From an uncultured Clostridia bacterium (GTDB taxonomy: Bacteria; Bacillota; Clostridia; Oscillospirales; Ruminococcaceae), in contig CALXCO010000013.1 of NCBI GenBank assembly GCA_944386805.1, forward strand, positions 1 through 64,000: 64,000 nt of DNA, given 5' to 3'. Position numbers and translations under genes: made by a program. This document shows, piece after piece, positions 24,778-33,705 of the stretch (positions are counted from its first letter, which is position 1; each line of letters opens with the position of its first letter). The notes beneath the pieces were generated by a model that saw nothing but the letters and a program-made list of their open reading frames with translations, did no database searches and had not been told where the DNA came from.

Positions 24778-26016
24778 TCAAACATTTTTACGGATGATGC
24801 TTCCTTCGACCGGCTCTTCCTCCAGCAGCTCAGCCGGGAAGGAAAAAGTCATTGCCGGGTGCCGGGTATCGGCAATCGGATTGCCTTCCCCGTCCATCAT
24901 CTGATCGACAACAAAGCTGACTGGTTTTTTGCCGGGCTGGAGCAGTTCCAGCGTATCCCCCTGAACGAACTTGTTCTTCTGGGTACACCAGACCCGTCCA
25001 TTTTCGACCCGGTCGACCAGTGCAACGATATCACAAATGCGAATATAACCGGCGCCTTCATACCGCTGACCCTGTTCCGGACGTCCGAAATAAAATCCGG
25101 TCGAATAATCCCGGTGCGAAACCTTACGCACCTCATCCATCAGCCAGTCAGGCAGCTTCCAGTTTTCGGTGTCCTTGAGGTAGCCGTCGACTGCCATCCG
25201 GTAAGCATTGGTGACAACTCCGACATAATAGGAAGATTTTGCACGCCCTTCGATCTTGAGCGAAGTAACACCAGCCTCGACCAGTTCTTTGACATACGCC
25301 AGCATGCAAAGGTCTTTTGCGTTGAGAATATAGGTCCCGTTCTCATCTTCAAAGACCGGGAAATACTGACCGGGTCTCTTTTCCTCAACCAGCGCATAAT
25401 TCCACCGGCAGGGCTGGGCACACTGTCCACGGTTGGCATCCCGTCCGGTCATATAATTGGACAGGACACAGCGTCCGGAAAAGGACATGCACATCGCACC
25501 ATGGACAAAAACTTCCAGTTCAAGTTCCGGCGGTGTTTTCTTTCTGATCTGGCGGATTTCCTCCAGCGACAGCTCCCGTGCCAGTACCACACGTTTTGCA
25601 CCCATCCGGTAGAGTTCGGACGCAGCCAGCCAGTTGACCACCCCGTTCTGGGTGGAAATATGAATATCAACCTCCGGCGCGGCCTTTTTCACCAGAGACA
25701 GAACCCCCAGATCGGTGACAATAAACGCATCCACCCCAGTTGCCGCAGCTTCCCGAAGGAAATCTTCCATCCGGTCAATCTCGTCATTGCGCGGAAGGGT
25801 GTTGCAGGTCAGATAGACACGGACACCTTTCTGATGTGCCATCTCAACTGCACGGCGCAGGCTGTCCATATCAAAATTGGCCGATGCCGAGCGCATACCG
25901 TACTCGGTGCTTCCTAGATAAACGGCATCCGCACCGTACAGCAGTGCCATTTTTAACCGTTCAAAATCTCCTACCGGAGCCAGTACCTCCGGAACATGTG
26001 TTTCTATCACAAACAA
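24778..26016 (-). CDS. U32 family peptidase-like tRNA hydroxylation protein
   Basis: A 412-residue U32 protein: N-terminal barrel start PEVLAPVGDFERLKMALLYGADAVYLG, then the family signature FVHGAMCMSFSGRCVLSNY followed by GRDANRGQCAQPCRW, which carries the Cys cluster. The longer C-terminal part (from about 280) is a beta-barrel like that of B. subtilis YrrO. Homologues (TrhP) take part in 5-hydroxylation of wobble uridine in tRNA; others act in ubiquinone or 23S rRNA modification. I favour the tRNA role because of the YrrO-like length and the family's history beside mltG in Firmicutes. It follows mltG by 55 bases. Confidence 0.9.
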   Translation of the reverse strand: MFVIETHVPEVLAPVGDFERLKMALLYGADAVYLGSTEYGMRSASANFDMDSLRRAVEMAHQKGVRVYLTCNTLPRNDEIDRMEDFLREAAATGVDAFIVTDLGVLSLVKKAAPEVDIHISTQNGVVNWLAASELYRMGAKRVVLARELSLEEIRQIRKKTPPELELEVFVHGAMCMSFSGRCVLSNYMTGRDANRGQCAQPCRWNYALVEEKRPGQYFPVFEDENGTYILNAKDLCMLAYVKELVEAGVTSLKIEGRAKSSYYVGVVTNAYRMAVDGYLKDTENWKLPDWLMDEVRKVSHRDYSTGFYFGRPEQGQRYEGAGYIRICDIVALVDRVENGRVWCTQKNKFVQGDTLELLQPGKKPVSFVVDQMMDGEGNPIADTRHPAMTFSFPAELLEEEPVEGSIIRKNV

Positions 26017-26071
26017 TTCTCCTTTGTTTTGCGGCGCCTGCCCTTACCGACAGACGCCGCAGCATGGTATA

Positions 26072-27460
26072 TCAGTTGATCTGATCGACATTCTGTTCAT
26101 GTGCCTGCAATGTTTCCGCATAATAGAACTCGCCGGTTTTGGTATTGCTGCAGAAATAGTAGTAGGCAGTGGACTCCGGCTGAAGGGCTGCCATAATCGC
26201 ATCCATACCGGGGTTGCAGATCGGGCCTGCCGGCAGGCCGGTGCATTCATAGGTGTTGTACAGCGAAGCCTTGCGCTGGTTTTCACTGTTCTTACCAGCC
26301 ATCAGGATAACCGAGTTGGCATAATCGCGGGTCGGGTCAGATTGCAGCATCGGGTAATTTTCCGCGTCATTCAGACGGTTCCAATAGACCGACGATACCA
26401 GCTTCATATTTTCGGGATCGCCGCTTGCCTCTGCCTGAATAATCGACGCCAGTGTAATGGTTTGATGCTGAGTCAGTCCCATTTCCGTCATCAGCTCCTG
26501 CACGGTGTCAATCTTATTCTGGAAGTTGCCCATCATCTTGACGATAACGTCTGCCGGTGCAGAGTTGGTATAAAATTCGTAGGTATCCGGGAAAAGATAG
26601 CCTTCCAGCGGATAAAAAATGTCACTGCTGTGCGAAATTTCGTCTTCAAAATCAAATCCGTAATCCGAACCGGAACCGACTTCCTTGATAAAATCATCGG
26701 CATCGCAGACGTTGTTTTCTTCCAGCAGCGCAGCAATCTCATCGATATCCAGTCCTTCGATAAAGGTAATCTGGACCGTTTCACGAACCGTCTTTTTCTT
26801 TTCGATCTCGTTGAGCAGCTCCATATAGTTCATATTGTCGTTGAGGGTATGCTCACCCGGCTCATACGGAGCAACCGTTCCCTCAAACTTGGCAACATAG
26901 CTGAACAGCCAGTCGTATTTAATCAGGCCGGCATCCTTAAGCTTTGCGGCGACATCATCGGTCGTATCGCTTTCATCGATACTGATGGTGATTGCGCGGT
27001 TATCGGTGATAAACGCCAGCACGTCGTTGAAGACCCGCAGGAACATGACCGATGCAAATACGCACATCGTCACCGTCACCAGTACATAGGCCAGTGAAAA
27101 CAGCCTGCCGCGATGGTACACCCGTTTGGGCACCCGTTTAAACGGATTGCGCCGTTTGAGCGGGGGCATGACATCTTCTTCCGGTTTGGCTTCATCCGGT
27201 GCATCCTCATCCACAGGCTGCTCCTCCTCATCGGAACCCGGATCTTCGACATTGACCGCGACGGTTTCTTCTTCCCATCCAGCCATCGTGTCATCTTCCA
27301 GGATATCATCCACCGAATCAGTGCTGCCCTGTGAACCAGCCTCAAAAGCAATCGTCCGATCTTCACCGGGTGTATGCTCAAAAGGCTGTGTATCTCCTAC
27401 CGGAATCTGCTGTTCCGCCTGTTGTTCATCCGAAAGCGGAATCTTATTGTTTTTATCCAT
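26072..27460 (-). CDS. mltG: Endolytic transglycosylase MltG
   Basis: A 462-residue YceG-like protein with an acidic cytoplasmic N-terminal stretch (about 1-115), one transmembrane helix (about 125-150) and an extracytoplasmic LysM-like plus catalytic domain. Visible motifs are EGLDIDEIAALL, the catalytic Glu in ASIIQAEASGDPENMKLVSSVYWNRL (split here) and the C-terminal GLPAGPICNPGMDAI. MltG cuts nascent glycan chains and sets their length. The ATG at 27460 has AAAGGA about nine bases before; the longer frame to 27508 overlaps the upstream gene. It lies 31 bases after the cyclo-ligase gene. Confidence 0.95.
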   Translation of the reverse strand: MDKNNKIPLSDEQQAEQQIPVGDTQPFEHTPGEDRTIAFEAGSQGSTDSVDDILEDDTMAGWEEETVAVNVEDPGSDEEEQPVDEDAPDEAKPEEDVMPPLKRRNPFKRVPKRVYHRGRLFSLAYVLVTVTMCVFASVMFLRVFNDVLAFITDNRAITISIDESDTTDDVAAKLKDAGLIKYDWLFSYVAKFEGTVAPYEPGEHTLNDNMNYMELLNEIEKKKTVRETVQITFIEGLDIDEIAALLEENNVCDADDFIKEVGSGSDYGFDFEDEISHSSDIFYPLEGYLFPDTYEFYTNSAPADVIVKMMGNFQNKIDTVQELMTEMGLTQHQTITLASIIQAEASGDPENMKLVSSVYWNRLNDAENYPMLQSDPTRDYANSVILMAGKNSENQRKASLYNTYECTGLPAGPICNPGMDAIMAALQPESTAYYYFCSNTKTGEFYYAETLQAHEQNVDQIN

Positions 27461-27491
27461 CAGATCATTCCTTTGCTGTATAGCACGTTGA

Positions 27492-28091
27492 TTAAAAACG
27501 TTTGACAAATTTTTCGGTAACCAGAATATTCATCATCCTGTCGTACCGTCCATGCGGCAGCACAGTGCGCAGACAGGCAGTATAACAAACGCCGGCCGTC
27601 GTTCCGCAATAGCCCGACAGGAACCGGTCATAATATCCTTTTCCATACCCCAGCCGGTATCCGGCAAGGTCAAACCCCAGTCCCGGCAAAACACAAAATG
27701 AGTTTACCAGTTCTGCTTCTGATACGACTTCCATCAGTTCCCGGTGTTTTCCCACCACCGGCTCCAATACGCCAAAAGACCCCGGTTCCAGTTCGTCCAG
27801 TCCTCCGATCAGGAAGAACTTCATATCGACTTTTCCCGGCACACACCACGGAACTGCCACTTTTTTGCCGTCCTTTAGCGCCTGTTCAATCAGCGCATGG
27901 GTATCCACTTCGATGGCGGTCGAAACATAACTCAACACCAGCGGTGCTTTCCGATATTCAGGCAATGCAAGCAGGCGCTGCAAAATCTGACGGTCACGTC
28001 TTTGCTGATCTTCAGGGGCAAAGCCGCGCCGAATCGATTTGAACTCGCTTCTCAGTTTTTTCTTAACCTCCCGGATATCCGTGTACCGCAT
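27492..28091 (-). CDS. 5-formyltetrahydrofolate cyclo-ligase
   Basis: A 199-residue protein of the normal family length. KKKLRSEFKSIRR is the N-terminal nucleotide-binding stretch, and GLGFDLAGYRLGYGKGYYDRFL is the strongly conserved C-terminal active-site block. It converts 5-formyl-THF to 5,10-methenyl-THF with ATP. Placement a few genes after tmk and the ThyX-like gene gives the operon a folate and thymidylate flavour. Confidence 0.95.
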   Translation of the reverse strand: MRYTDIREVKKKLRSEFKSIRRGFAPEDQQRRDRQILQRLLALPEYRKAPLVLSYVSTAIEVDTHALIEQALKDGKKVAVPWCVPGKVDMKFFLIGGLDELEPGSFGVLEPVVGKHRELMEVVSEAELVNSFCVLPGLGFDLAGYRLGYGKGYYDRFLSGYCGTTAGVCYTACLRTVLPHGRYDRMMNILVTEKFVKRF

Positions 28092-28150
28092 ACGTCAAAT
28101 CCTTTCTCTTTCAATTTATCCATTCCGGCAGTTGTCCAAAAAGCCGGCAT

Positions 28151-29011
28151 TCAATCCAGCATCATCGACATATAACAGCCGCGCTTTGAAAAAAGCCCCC
28201 CGTCCAGCATTCGTCCCAGGCCATATATTCTGTAAATTCCGCCGTCCTGCTCGGTCGGTGTGTACACCACCGCTCTTTTCATTCCGGCAACCTGCATCAG
28301 AATCTGTGCCGTCATAAACGGATCGCCGTCCGTTTCCATCAGGACCAGCGTCTTCTGACGGTCCATCGTGCGGTAAGCTGCATACCGTTCGACACCGTTT
28401 TCAACAAAACTGCAAATACGTCCGCCAGTCAGCAGAAATTCATCATATATATACCGCAGTTCCAGTCCCGGATGACAGACCACATTCCGTTCACTGCGTA
28501 TGCGTTCGAAAAAGAACGACCTCATCTGACAGAATTTCCAGAACGGCAGCGGCACAATCTGCGGCATTGGTGCGTTGCGGTTGATCGGAATAAACTGCAT
28601 CCATCGCCCAAAGGCCGGCTGATATCCCAGCCTTCTGCCACAGGCAATCACTTCGTTATTCCCGGCCATCAGACAGGTAAAGGATTCTCCCTGCCGCCGG
28701 ATCTGCTGCACCATAAACGCATCCAGCATTTTGAAATATCCCCGCCGCTGATAACCAGGGTGGGTCATTGCGGCATAGATATACCGTCCGTTCAGTTCGC
28801 CCTGCTCCGTCATCATCGTGACACGCATGGCCATCTGCATTGAAATCAGCCTGCCGTTTACCCGCAAAAGATAACTTTCCGTCGGCTCAAACCGGTGCTG
28901 AAAATAAAGCTGCAAATAGATATCCGATTCGGAAGGGATGACCGTCTTCCAGAGCTTTTTCATCTGCGGAATATCCGCATACTTTGCTGTAGCCGTTGTA
29001 ATTTCCAGCAT
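28151..29011 (-). CDS. GNAT family acetyltransferase, Eis-like N-domain
   Basis: A 286-residue protein with a GNAT domain in the first about 150 residues; the acetyl-CoA loop is HPGYQRRGYFKMLDAFM and the start is TATAKYADIPQMKKLWK. The C-terminal half is not recognised. It resembles the first domain of Eis-type acetyltransferases but is too short for the full Eis layout. The ATG at 29011 is preferred over a TTG two codons earlier because AAGGGGG is nine bases from the ATG. The substrate is unknown. Confidence 0.85.
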   Translation of the reverse strand: MLEITTATAKYADIPQMKKLWKTVIPSESDIYLQLYFQHRFEPTESYLLRVNGRLISMQMAMRVTMMTEQGELNGRYIYAAMTHPGYQRRGYFKMLDAFMVQQIRRQGESFTCLMAGNNEVIACGRRLGYQPAFGRWMQFIPINRNAPMPQIVPLPFWKFCQMRSFFFERIRSERNVVCHPGLELRYIYDEFLLTGGRICSFVENGVERYAAYRTMDRQKTLVLMETDGDPFMTAQILMQVAGMKRAVVYTPTEQDGGIYRIYGLGRMLDGGLFSKRGCYMSMMLD

Positions 29012-29046
29012 CTTCAAAAGCCCCCTTCAGTCCCAGTCAGTGTTTG

Positions 29047-29712
29047 TTACAGACCCGCCTTAGCAATCTGTTCCAATATTTTCCCGGTGATCTGTTCCAG
29101 CGGCAGCGGTGCGCTGCCGTCATCGCAGTCAACAATTTTCCAGTTCCAGTACATGGCTGCAAATGCCGCCGTTTTCCGGCAGTGCTGCAAATACGCCATA
29201 TTTTTTTCGTGGATATCTTTTTTGCTTTCATCGCCCTGATACCGCTGGCTCAGCAACCGGTCGGCGACTGCACGGTTCATATCGAGGAAAATCACCAGAT
29301 CCGGTGCAGGCAGGCCGAGTTTGTGATACTCAAAATCCTCTATCCACTGAAGATAATGTTTCCATTCCGTTTCAGGCAGTTTTCCCATCTGATGAATAGC
29401 GTTGGAAGTCGCATAACGTGTCGCCAGAATCAGTCCACCGTCCCGGTAATCCTTTTCCCAGAACTGTTTATAAGAGGCATACCGGTCAACAGCGTAAAAG
29501 CTTCCCGCCGCATAAGCGTTGACATCGTCCGGGTTTTCCGAAAAAACACCCGACAGATACATCTTGACCAGTGCCGAAGAAGGTTGGTTGTAATCGGGAA
29601 ACGAGATCTGCTTTACCCGTTTTCCCTGGCTGGTCAGTGCCTGTGCCACCAGATCACTCTGGGTCGATTTTCCGCTGCCGTCCAGCCCATCAATGACAAT
29701 CAGTTTTCCCAT
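29047..29712 (-). CDS. tmk: Thymidylate kinase
   Basis: A 221-residue dTMP kinase with P-loop IDGLDGSGKST (about 7-17), the DR(Y) region AVDRYASYKQFW and a lid with the RYQGDESKKDIHE stretch. It makes dTDP from dTMP. Its start codon shares a base with the stop of the ThyX-like gene (TGATG), so the two are translated together. A few extra residues make it slightly longer than typical 205-215 residue forms. Confidence 0.93.
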   Translation of the reverse strand: MGKLIVIDGLDGSGKSTQSDLVAQALTSQGKRVKQISFPDYNQPSSALVKMYLSGVFSENPDDVNAYAAGSFYAVDRYASYKQFWEKDYRDGGLILATRYATSNAIHQMGKLPETEWKHYLQWIEDFEYHKLGLPAPDLVIFLDMNRAVADRLLSQRYQGDESKKDIHEKNMAYLQHCRKTAAFAAMYWNWKIVDCDDGSAPLPLEQITGKILEQIAKAGL

Positions 29713-30338
29713 CAGCGGCTCTCCTGCGGCAGAATCAGATCGGCAGCATAGGGCAGCGACTCAATCCAGTCGCAAAAGGTATGCCATTCTGCGAGCTTAT
29801 GGTTGCGTCTGGCCTGATGGATATTGCGCAGCGTTTCATAGTTGAGGGTACAGGTGCGCATCTGGTTATAGGAAGAAGGCAGCAGCTGAATCATATCATA
29901 CCAGTACTGTTTATCCTTGTTTTCCATATACTTGAGCCGCAGCTTTTCAAGAAATCCCACCAGCTGCTCCATTTCAGCCAGTGTCTCCGCGTCCATATGG
30001 TCGGTGCTGAAATCAGCCAGTGCAAAAGGACGGGAGTGAATCTTGTGCATCGTCGAAGTAGAGTTGGCGACGGTTGCGACTTTATAGGTATCGTATTCTT
30101 TCCACCAATAAATCGGTGCGGTAATGTCGACCGAAACAAAAATCTGTCGAATAAACTTGCGGTGGTCGCTTCCCGCTGCGCACAGTCTGCGGGCCAAATC
30201 GAGGTCATTTTCTCCAAAATGGAAAACTCCCTGTTCATCGGTATAACTATCCATTCTGGCCCAGCTGTTGAGCGGATTGCGTGCGCCGCGCATGGCGTTT
30301 TCCATATTCATCACAGCAGTATTTTCTGTTTTGAGCAT
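29712..30338 (-). CDS. Divergent ThyX-like protein
   Basis: A 208-residue protein of unknown function common, as far as I recall, in gut Firmicutes and phages. Two blocks line up by eye with flavin-dependent thymidylate synthase: FVSVDITAPIYWWKEYDTYK (65-86) against ThyX FHVKAPIFVARQWFRHR, and QLLPSSYNQMRTCTLN with HKLAEW (151-185) against LPLNLYTRFFWTVN and HAQWE. R178 falls where ThyX binds the dUMP phosphate. The RHRxxS flavin motif itself is replaced by TYKVATVANS. Start: AAGGAG nine bases before ATG at 30338. Translational coupling to tmk supports a thymidylate link. Activity is unproven. Confidence 0.65.
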   Translation of the reverse strand: MLKTENTAVMNMENAMRGARNPLNSWARMDSYTDEQGVFHFGENDLDLARRLCAAGSDHRKFIRQIFVSVDITAPIYWWKEYDTYKVATVANSTSTMHKIHSRPFALADFSTDHMDAETLAEMEQLVGFLEKLRLKYMENKDKQYWYDMIQLLPSSYNQMRTCTLNYETLRNIHQARRNHKLAEWHTFCDWIESLPYAADLILPQESR

Positions 30339-30370
30339 CCTGCAAATCTCCTTATGGGTCAATAATCAAA

Positions 30371-30399
30371 AGCCGGCAGGCTTGCCTGCAAATACGGCT
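30371..30399 (-). promoter_or_regulatory. Leader hairpin before the ThyX-like gene
   Basis: Between the promoter at 30428-30433 and the start codon, AGCCG-TATT-TGCAGGC-AA-GCCTGC-CGGCT folds into a strong stem followed by TTTTGATTATT on the minus strand. It looks like a weak intrinsic terminator in the leader and could act as an attenuator for the nine-gene operon. Confidence 0.45.
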
Positions 30400-30427
30400 C
30401 CCGGCAGGCCTACGCATATATAAAAGT

Positions 30428-30433
30428 ATTATA
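30428..30433 (-). promoter_or_regulatory. Extended -10 promoter of the long operon
   Basis: TGTGGTATAAT on the minus strand has a perfect -10 with the TG of an extended -10 element; no good -35 is seen. It lies about 90 bases before the ThyX-like start. Confidence 0.6.
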
Positions 30434-30490
30434 CCACAACCGTCACGATAATAAAAGTAATTTTTGTTAAGTCCCGCCGCCTGTCAGACC

Positions 30491-30551
30491 AAAAAATCCC
30501 TGCCTCCCGGCAGGCACACCGACTGGTGTTTTCTGCTGGAAAACAGGGATT
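30491..30551 (-). terminator. Terminator of the miaB-ylbF-type operon
   Basis: AATCCCTG and CAGGGATT close a long hairpin with inner GCCTGCCGGGAGGC pairing and six Ts on the minus strand, 43 bases after the YlbF/YmcA-type stop. Confidence 0.8.
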
Positions 30552-30593
30552 CTTCACGTTCTGACTGCTATACAGCAATCAGCGACCACTTTA

Positions 30594-31004
30594 TCAGTGG
30601 CAGCCACCGCCGCAGGAAGCACAGGAGCCGGTGCAGCTGCACTCTACGTCACAGCTGTCGACATCGTCGCCGTTGATTGCAGCCTGCATGATGGTGTTGA
30701 TCTTCTGCATAATTGCCTCGACATCCTGCTTGGCAATGTTGTAGTTCATCATATGGTCATTGCCCATGATATCGGTGTAAGATTTCTGCAGCTGTTCATT
30801 CAGCTCAGCGATCTTTTTGTCGTCCTTTTCAGACTTTGCGTTTTCCTGCGTCAGGTTCATCCGGACGAGGTTGAAATCGCCGATCAGTTCCTGGAGCTTG
30901 GCATCGCCGTCGCAGGCCTTTTCAGCTTCTTTCATGGTCAGATATTCAGGGCAGTTCTGAAGAGCCTTGCCCATTTCTCTTGCTGCGGTAATCGGATCCA
31001 TCAT
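30594..31004 (-). CDS. YlbF/YmcA family protein with Cys-rich tail
   Basis: A 136-residue helical protein of the Com_YlbF family (about 5-112). In B. subtilis YlbF, YmcA and YaaT form a complex that steers RNase Y, and ymcA lies directly after the miaB gene, exactly as here, so I read it as the YmcA/YlbF counterpart. The tail ends with six cysteines (118, 122, 124, 128, 131, 135), fitting reports of iron-sulfur clusters in that complex. The ATG at 31004 has GAAAGGA about nine bases before; the longer frame from 31148 overlaps miaB and is rejected. Confidence 0.88.
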   Translation of the reverse strand: MMDPITAAREMGKALQNCPEYLTMKEAEKACDGDAKLQELIGDFNLVRMNLTQENAKSEKDDKKIAELNEQLQKSYTDIMGNDHMMNYNIAKQDVEAIMQKINTIMQAAINGDDVDSCDVECSCTGSCASCGGGCH

Positions 31005-31083
31005 TTTTTTGATTCCTTTCTTTTGGTGATTTAGCAATATATGGTACCGGACGCAGATATTTTGCGTTCCGGGACATATCCAT

Positions 31084-32553
31084 TTATTTTCCGGTGTCTT
31101 CCAATACACCGGCCAGTGCCCAGTTTGCCGCGGTCGTAATCCGCACATTCACAAACTGTCCAATCAATGCAGGGTCGCCGATAAAATCGACCACCATTCC
31201 CCGCTCAGTTCGTCCCATCAGCACCGCCTGGCCTTCCGAAACAGGGTGTCCTTCCAGAATCCCATTTTTCAGCTTGCCTTTGCCTTCGCAGAGTACCCGC
31301 CGGACCGAACCGACCTCCTCTTCATAAAAGCGCATACCGCAGGACTTCTGTGCTTCCAATAACTGCTGGAACCATCTGGATTTTTCTGCCGCAGGGACAG
31401 GGTCTTCCATCTTTGCGGCGCGGGTTCCTTCACGCGGAGAATAGATAAAGGTAAACAGCGAACTGTACCCGACCTCTTGAATCAGCGAAACCGTCTCCAG
31501 AAATTCCTCATAGGTCTCTCCCGGAAATCCGACAATGATATCACTGGTAAAGCTGACGCCGGGAATCTTCTCCCGTGCATACGCGACAATATCCAGATAC
31601 TGGCTGCGGGTATAATGCCGGTTCATTGCCTGCAATACCCGGTCGCTGCCCGACTGAACCGGCAGATGGATGTGATTGCAAACCTTTGGGGTCCGTGCAA
31701 TCACGTCGATCAGCTCACGGGTGCAGTCACGCGGATGAGAGGTCATAAACCGGACCCAAAAATCGCCGGGCAGGTTTCCGACTGCTTCCAGAAGTTCCGG
31801 AAAACTCATATCATCTTTCAGATCTTTTCCATACGAGTTGACGTTCTGACCCAGCAGGGTAATTTCCTTGTACCCCTCGGCAATCAGCTGACGTGCTTCC
31901 GCAAGGATGTCAGCCGAACGCCGGGAACGTTCTCTTCCACGGACCAGCGGCACCACACAATAGGTGCAGAAATTGTTGCAGCCGTACATAATCGGCAGTC
32001 CGGCACGTACGCCATCTTCTCTCCGGGTCGGCAGTCCTTCAGCAATCACCCCGTCACAGTCCGGCGTTTCAAATACCCTGTGCCGTTTCTTGCCGGCATC
32101 CGTCAGCAGCCGGTGCAGCAGTTCCGGCAGAGTATGCAGCACATGCGTGCCAAACACCAGGTCAACGCTGGGAAAGCTTTTGCGAATCTTTTCAGAGACA
32201 TGTTCCTGCTGTGCCATACAGCCGCAGACACCGATCAGCATTTCCCGCCGGGAAGCCTTCTGATGGGTAGCCTGTCCGATGATGCCAAACACCTTTTGTT
32301 CGGCGTTTTCCCGGACAGCGCAGGTATTATACAGTGCAATATCCGCTTCTTCCACCGAATCGGTAAAACTGCAGCCCATCTGCTGGAGCATACCGGCCAG
32401 TTTTTCGCCATCGTTGACATTCTGCGCACATCCAAAGCTTTTGACCATCGCACGCGGCGGATGTCCAAAGCGTTTCTGGAGCAAAAGACGGTTTTCCTCG
32501 ATAAACGTCTTCTGTGCCTGTAATTCCATATCACGAATATACTTGATTTCCAT
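31084..32553 (-). CDS. miaB: tRNA 2-methylthio-N6-isopentenyladenosine synthase MiaB
   Basis: A 489-residue radical SAM methylthiotransferase. Order: MTTase domain with FGCAQNVNDGEKLAG, CAVRENAEQKV and GCMAQQE supplying the auxiliary cluster Cys; radical SAM triad in GCNNFCTYCVVP; and a C-terminal TRAM domain. It adds 2-methylthio to i6A37 in tRNAs reading UNN codons. The RBS is weak (GGAG too far, AGAAAG nearer). It is driven by the promoter at 32613-32641 and is followed by the YlbF/YmcA-type gene after 79 bases. Confidence 0.97.
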   Translation of the reverse strand: MEIKYIRDMELQAQKTFIEENRLLLQKRFGHPPRAMVKSFGCAQNVNDGEKLAGMLQQMGCSFTDSVEEADIALYNTCAVRENAEQKVFGIIGQATHQKASRREMLIGVCGCMAQQEHVSEKIRKSFPSVDLVFGTHVLHTLPELLHRLLTDAGKKRHRVFETPDCDGVIAEGLPTRREDGVRAGLPIMYGCNNFCTYCVVPLVRGRERSRRSADILAEARQLIAEGYKEITLLGQNVNSYGKDLKDDMSFPELLEAVGNLPGDFWVRFMTSHPRDCTRELIDVIARTPKVCNHIHLPVQSGSDRVLQAMNRHYTRSQYLDIVAYAREKIPGVSFTSDIIVGFPGETYEEFLETVSLIQEVGYSSLFTFIYSPREGTRAAKMEDPVPAAEKSRWFQQLLEAQKSCGMRFYEEEVGSVRRVLCEGKGKLKNGILEGHPVSEGQAVLMGRTERGMVVDFIGDPALIGQFVNVRITTAANWALAGVLEDTGK

Positions 32554-32612
32554 ATTTTCTGTTCTTTCTCCATCCGATTGATTGGAAAGTATTCTCCACT
32601 ATATTCTCCATT

Positions 32613-32641
32613 ATTATATCCCGTCGGCCGGGCAGTGTCAA
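32613..32641 (-). promoter_or_regulatory. Promoter of miaB
   Basis: Perfect TTGACA, 17 bases, TATAAT on the minus strand, about 60 bases before the miaB start. Confidence 0.92.
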
Positions 32642-32727
32642 CTCTTTTAAAAGCAAAGCAGTTTTTTCCTGCCGGATGTTTTGTGATTATGCTGTAAGAA
32701 CCGGGCATTTTTTATCCAATTCATGCC

Positions 32728-32757
32728 TTGACGGGCTTTGCGGTGAAGAATTATAAT
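32728..32757 (+). promoter_or_regulatory. Promoter of the NIF3 gene
   Basis: TTGACG, 18 bases, TATAAT on the plus strand, 95 bases before the start codon. Confidence 0.7.
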
Positions 32758-32851
32758 TTTGTTATAAAGCGGAAGGACGTTTCTCAGGCTGTGCCGTCTT
32801 TTCCGATCTGTTTTGACAGCCAGTTTTATTCACTTATACAGGAGGCGCATT

Positions 32852-33679
32852 ATGACCATTCAGCAGGTAATCGACAAAATCATCGCCTATCATCCCCCGT
32901 TGGGAGATCGGGAAGCAATCACCTGTGACACCGTCAAATTCGGTGACACATCCATTCCCTGCACCGGTATTGCAACGGCAATCTATCCTTCCCCTGACAT
33001 CATCCGGATGGCGGCAGAAGCCGGCTGCAATCTTCTGGTTGTTCACGAGCCGTCTTTCTATTCACATATGGACCCGTTGGACTGGCTGGCCGATAACCAG
33101 ACCGCTCACCTGAAAATGGAACTGCTGCGTGAGCATCATATGGTCATCCTGCGGGACCATGACCGCATTCATACCCATATTCCCGATGGAATTTTTTACG
33201 GAGTCGTCCAGGAACTGGGCTGGCAGCAGTATCTGAAAACCGATCTGAATCAGCCGTCCGACCCTTCCCGCGTCTTTATCGCAGAATTTGAAATGCCGGG
33301 TATTCCGGTTGCTCAGCTGGCAGCCCAAATCAAAGAAAAATTGCAGCTCAAACAGTTACGAATCATCGGAAACCGGGATACAATCGTCCATAAAGCGGCC
33401 CTTGGCGGTCACCTGTTCCCCAATTCCGGCAAGGTGATCTCGGCAATTGAACAGCAGCAAATTGATCTGCTCATCCCGCTGGAGATGATTGACTGGGAGG
33501 TTCCCTGTTACTTCAAGGATGCCGGACAGCTTGGCCTGAACAAGGCCTGCCTGCAAACTGGTCATTACAATGGTGAAGAATTGGGAATGAAGTATGCGGT
33601 CAACTGGCTACGGGAGCTGACAGAAAATACTCTGCCCGTTGTCTTCTGCCCCAACCGGGATATGTACGACTATATCTGA
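32852..33679 (+). CDS. NIF3 family dinuclear metal-centre protein
   Basis: A 275-residue NIF3-like protein. The metal ligands are visible as VVHEP (His and Glu), RDHDRIHTH and a C-terminal NxE-like block with GHYNGEELG that supplies the paired His and Glu. Members form a hexameric ring with two metal ions per subunit; the physiological reaction is not established. AGGAGG lies seven bases before the ATG at 32852, so the longer frame from 32813 is not used. It is transcribed alone, divergently from miaB. Confidence 0.88.
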   Translation: MTIQQVIDKIIAYHPPLGDREAITCDTVKFGDTSIPCTGIATAIYPSPDIIRMAAEAGCNLLVVHEPSFYSHMDPLDWLADNQTAHLKMELLREHHMVILRDHDRIHTHIPDGIFYGVVQELGWQQYLKTDLNQPSDPSRVFIAEFEMPGIPVAQLAAQIKEKLQLKQLRIIGNRDTIVHKAALGGHLFPNSGKVISAIEQQQIDLLIPLEMIDWEVPCYFKDAGQLGLNKACLQTGHYNGEELGMKYAVNWLRELTENTLPVVFCPNRDMYDYI

Positions 33680-33705
33680 TCAAAACAATATTCCCATAAA
33701 AATAT

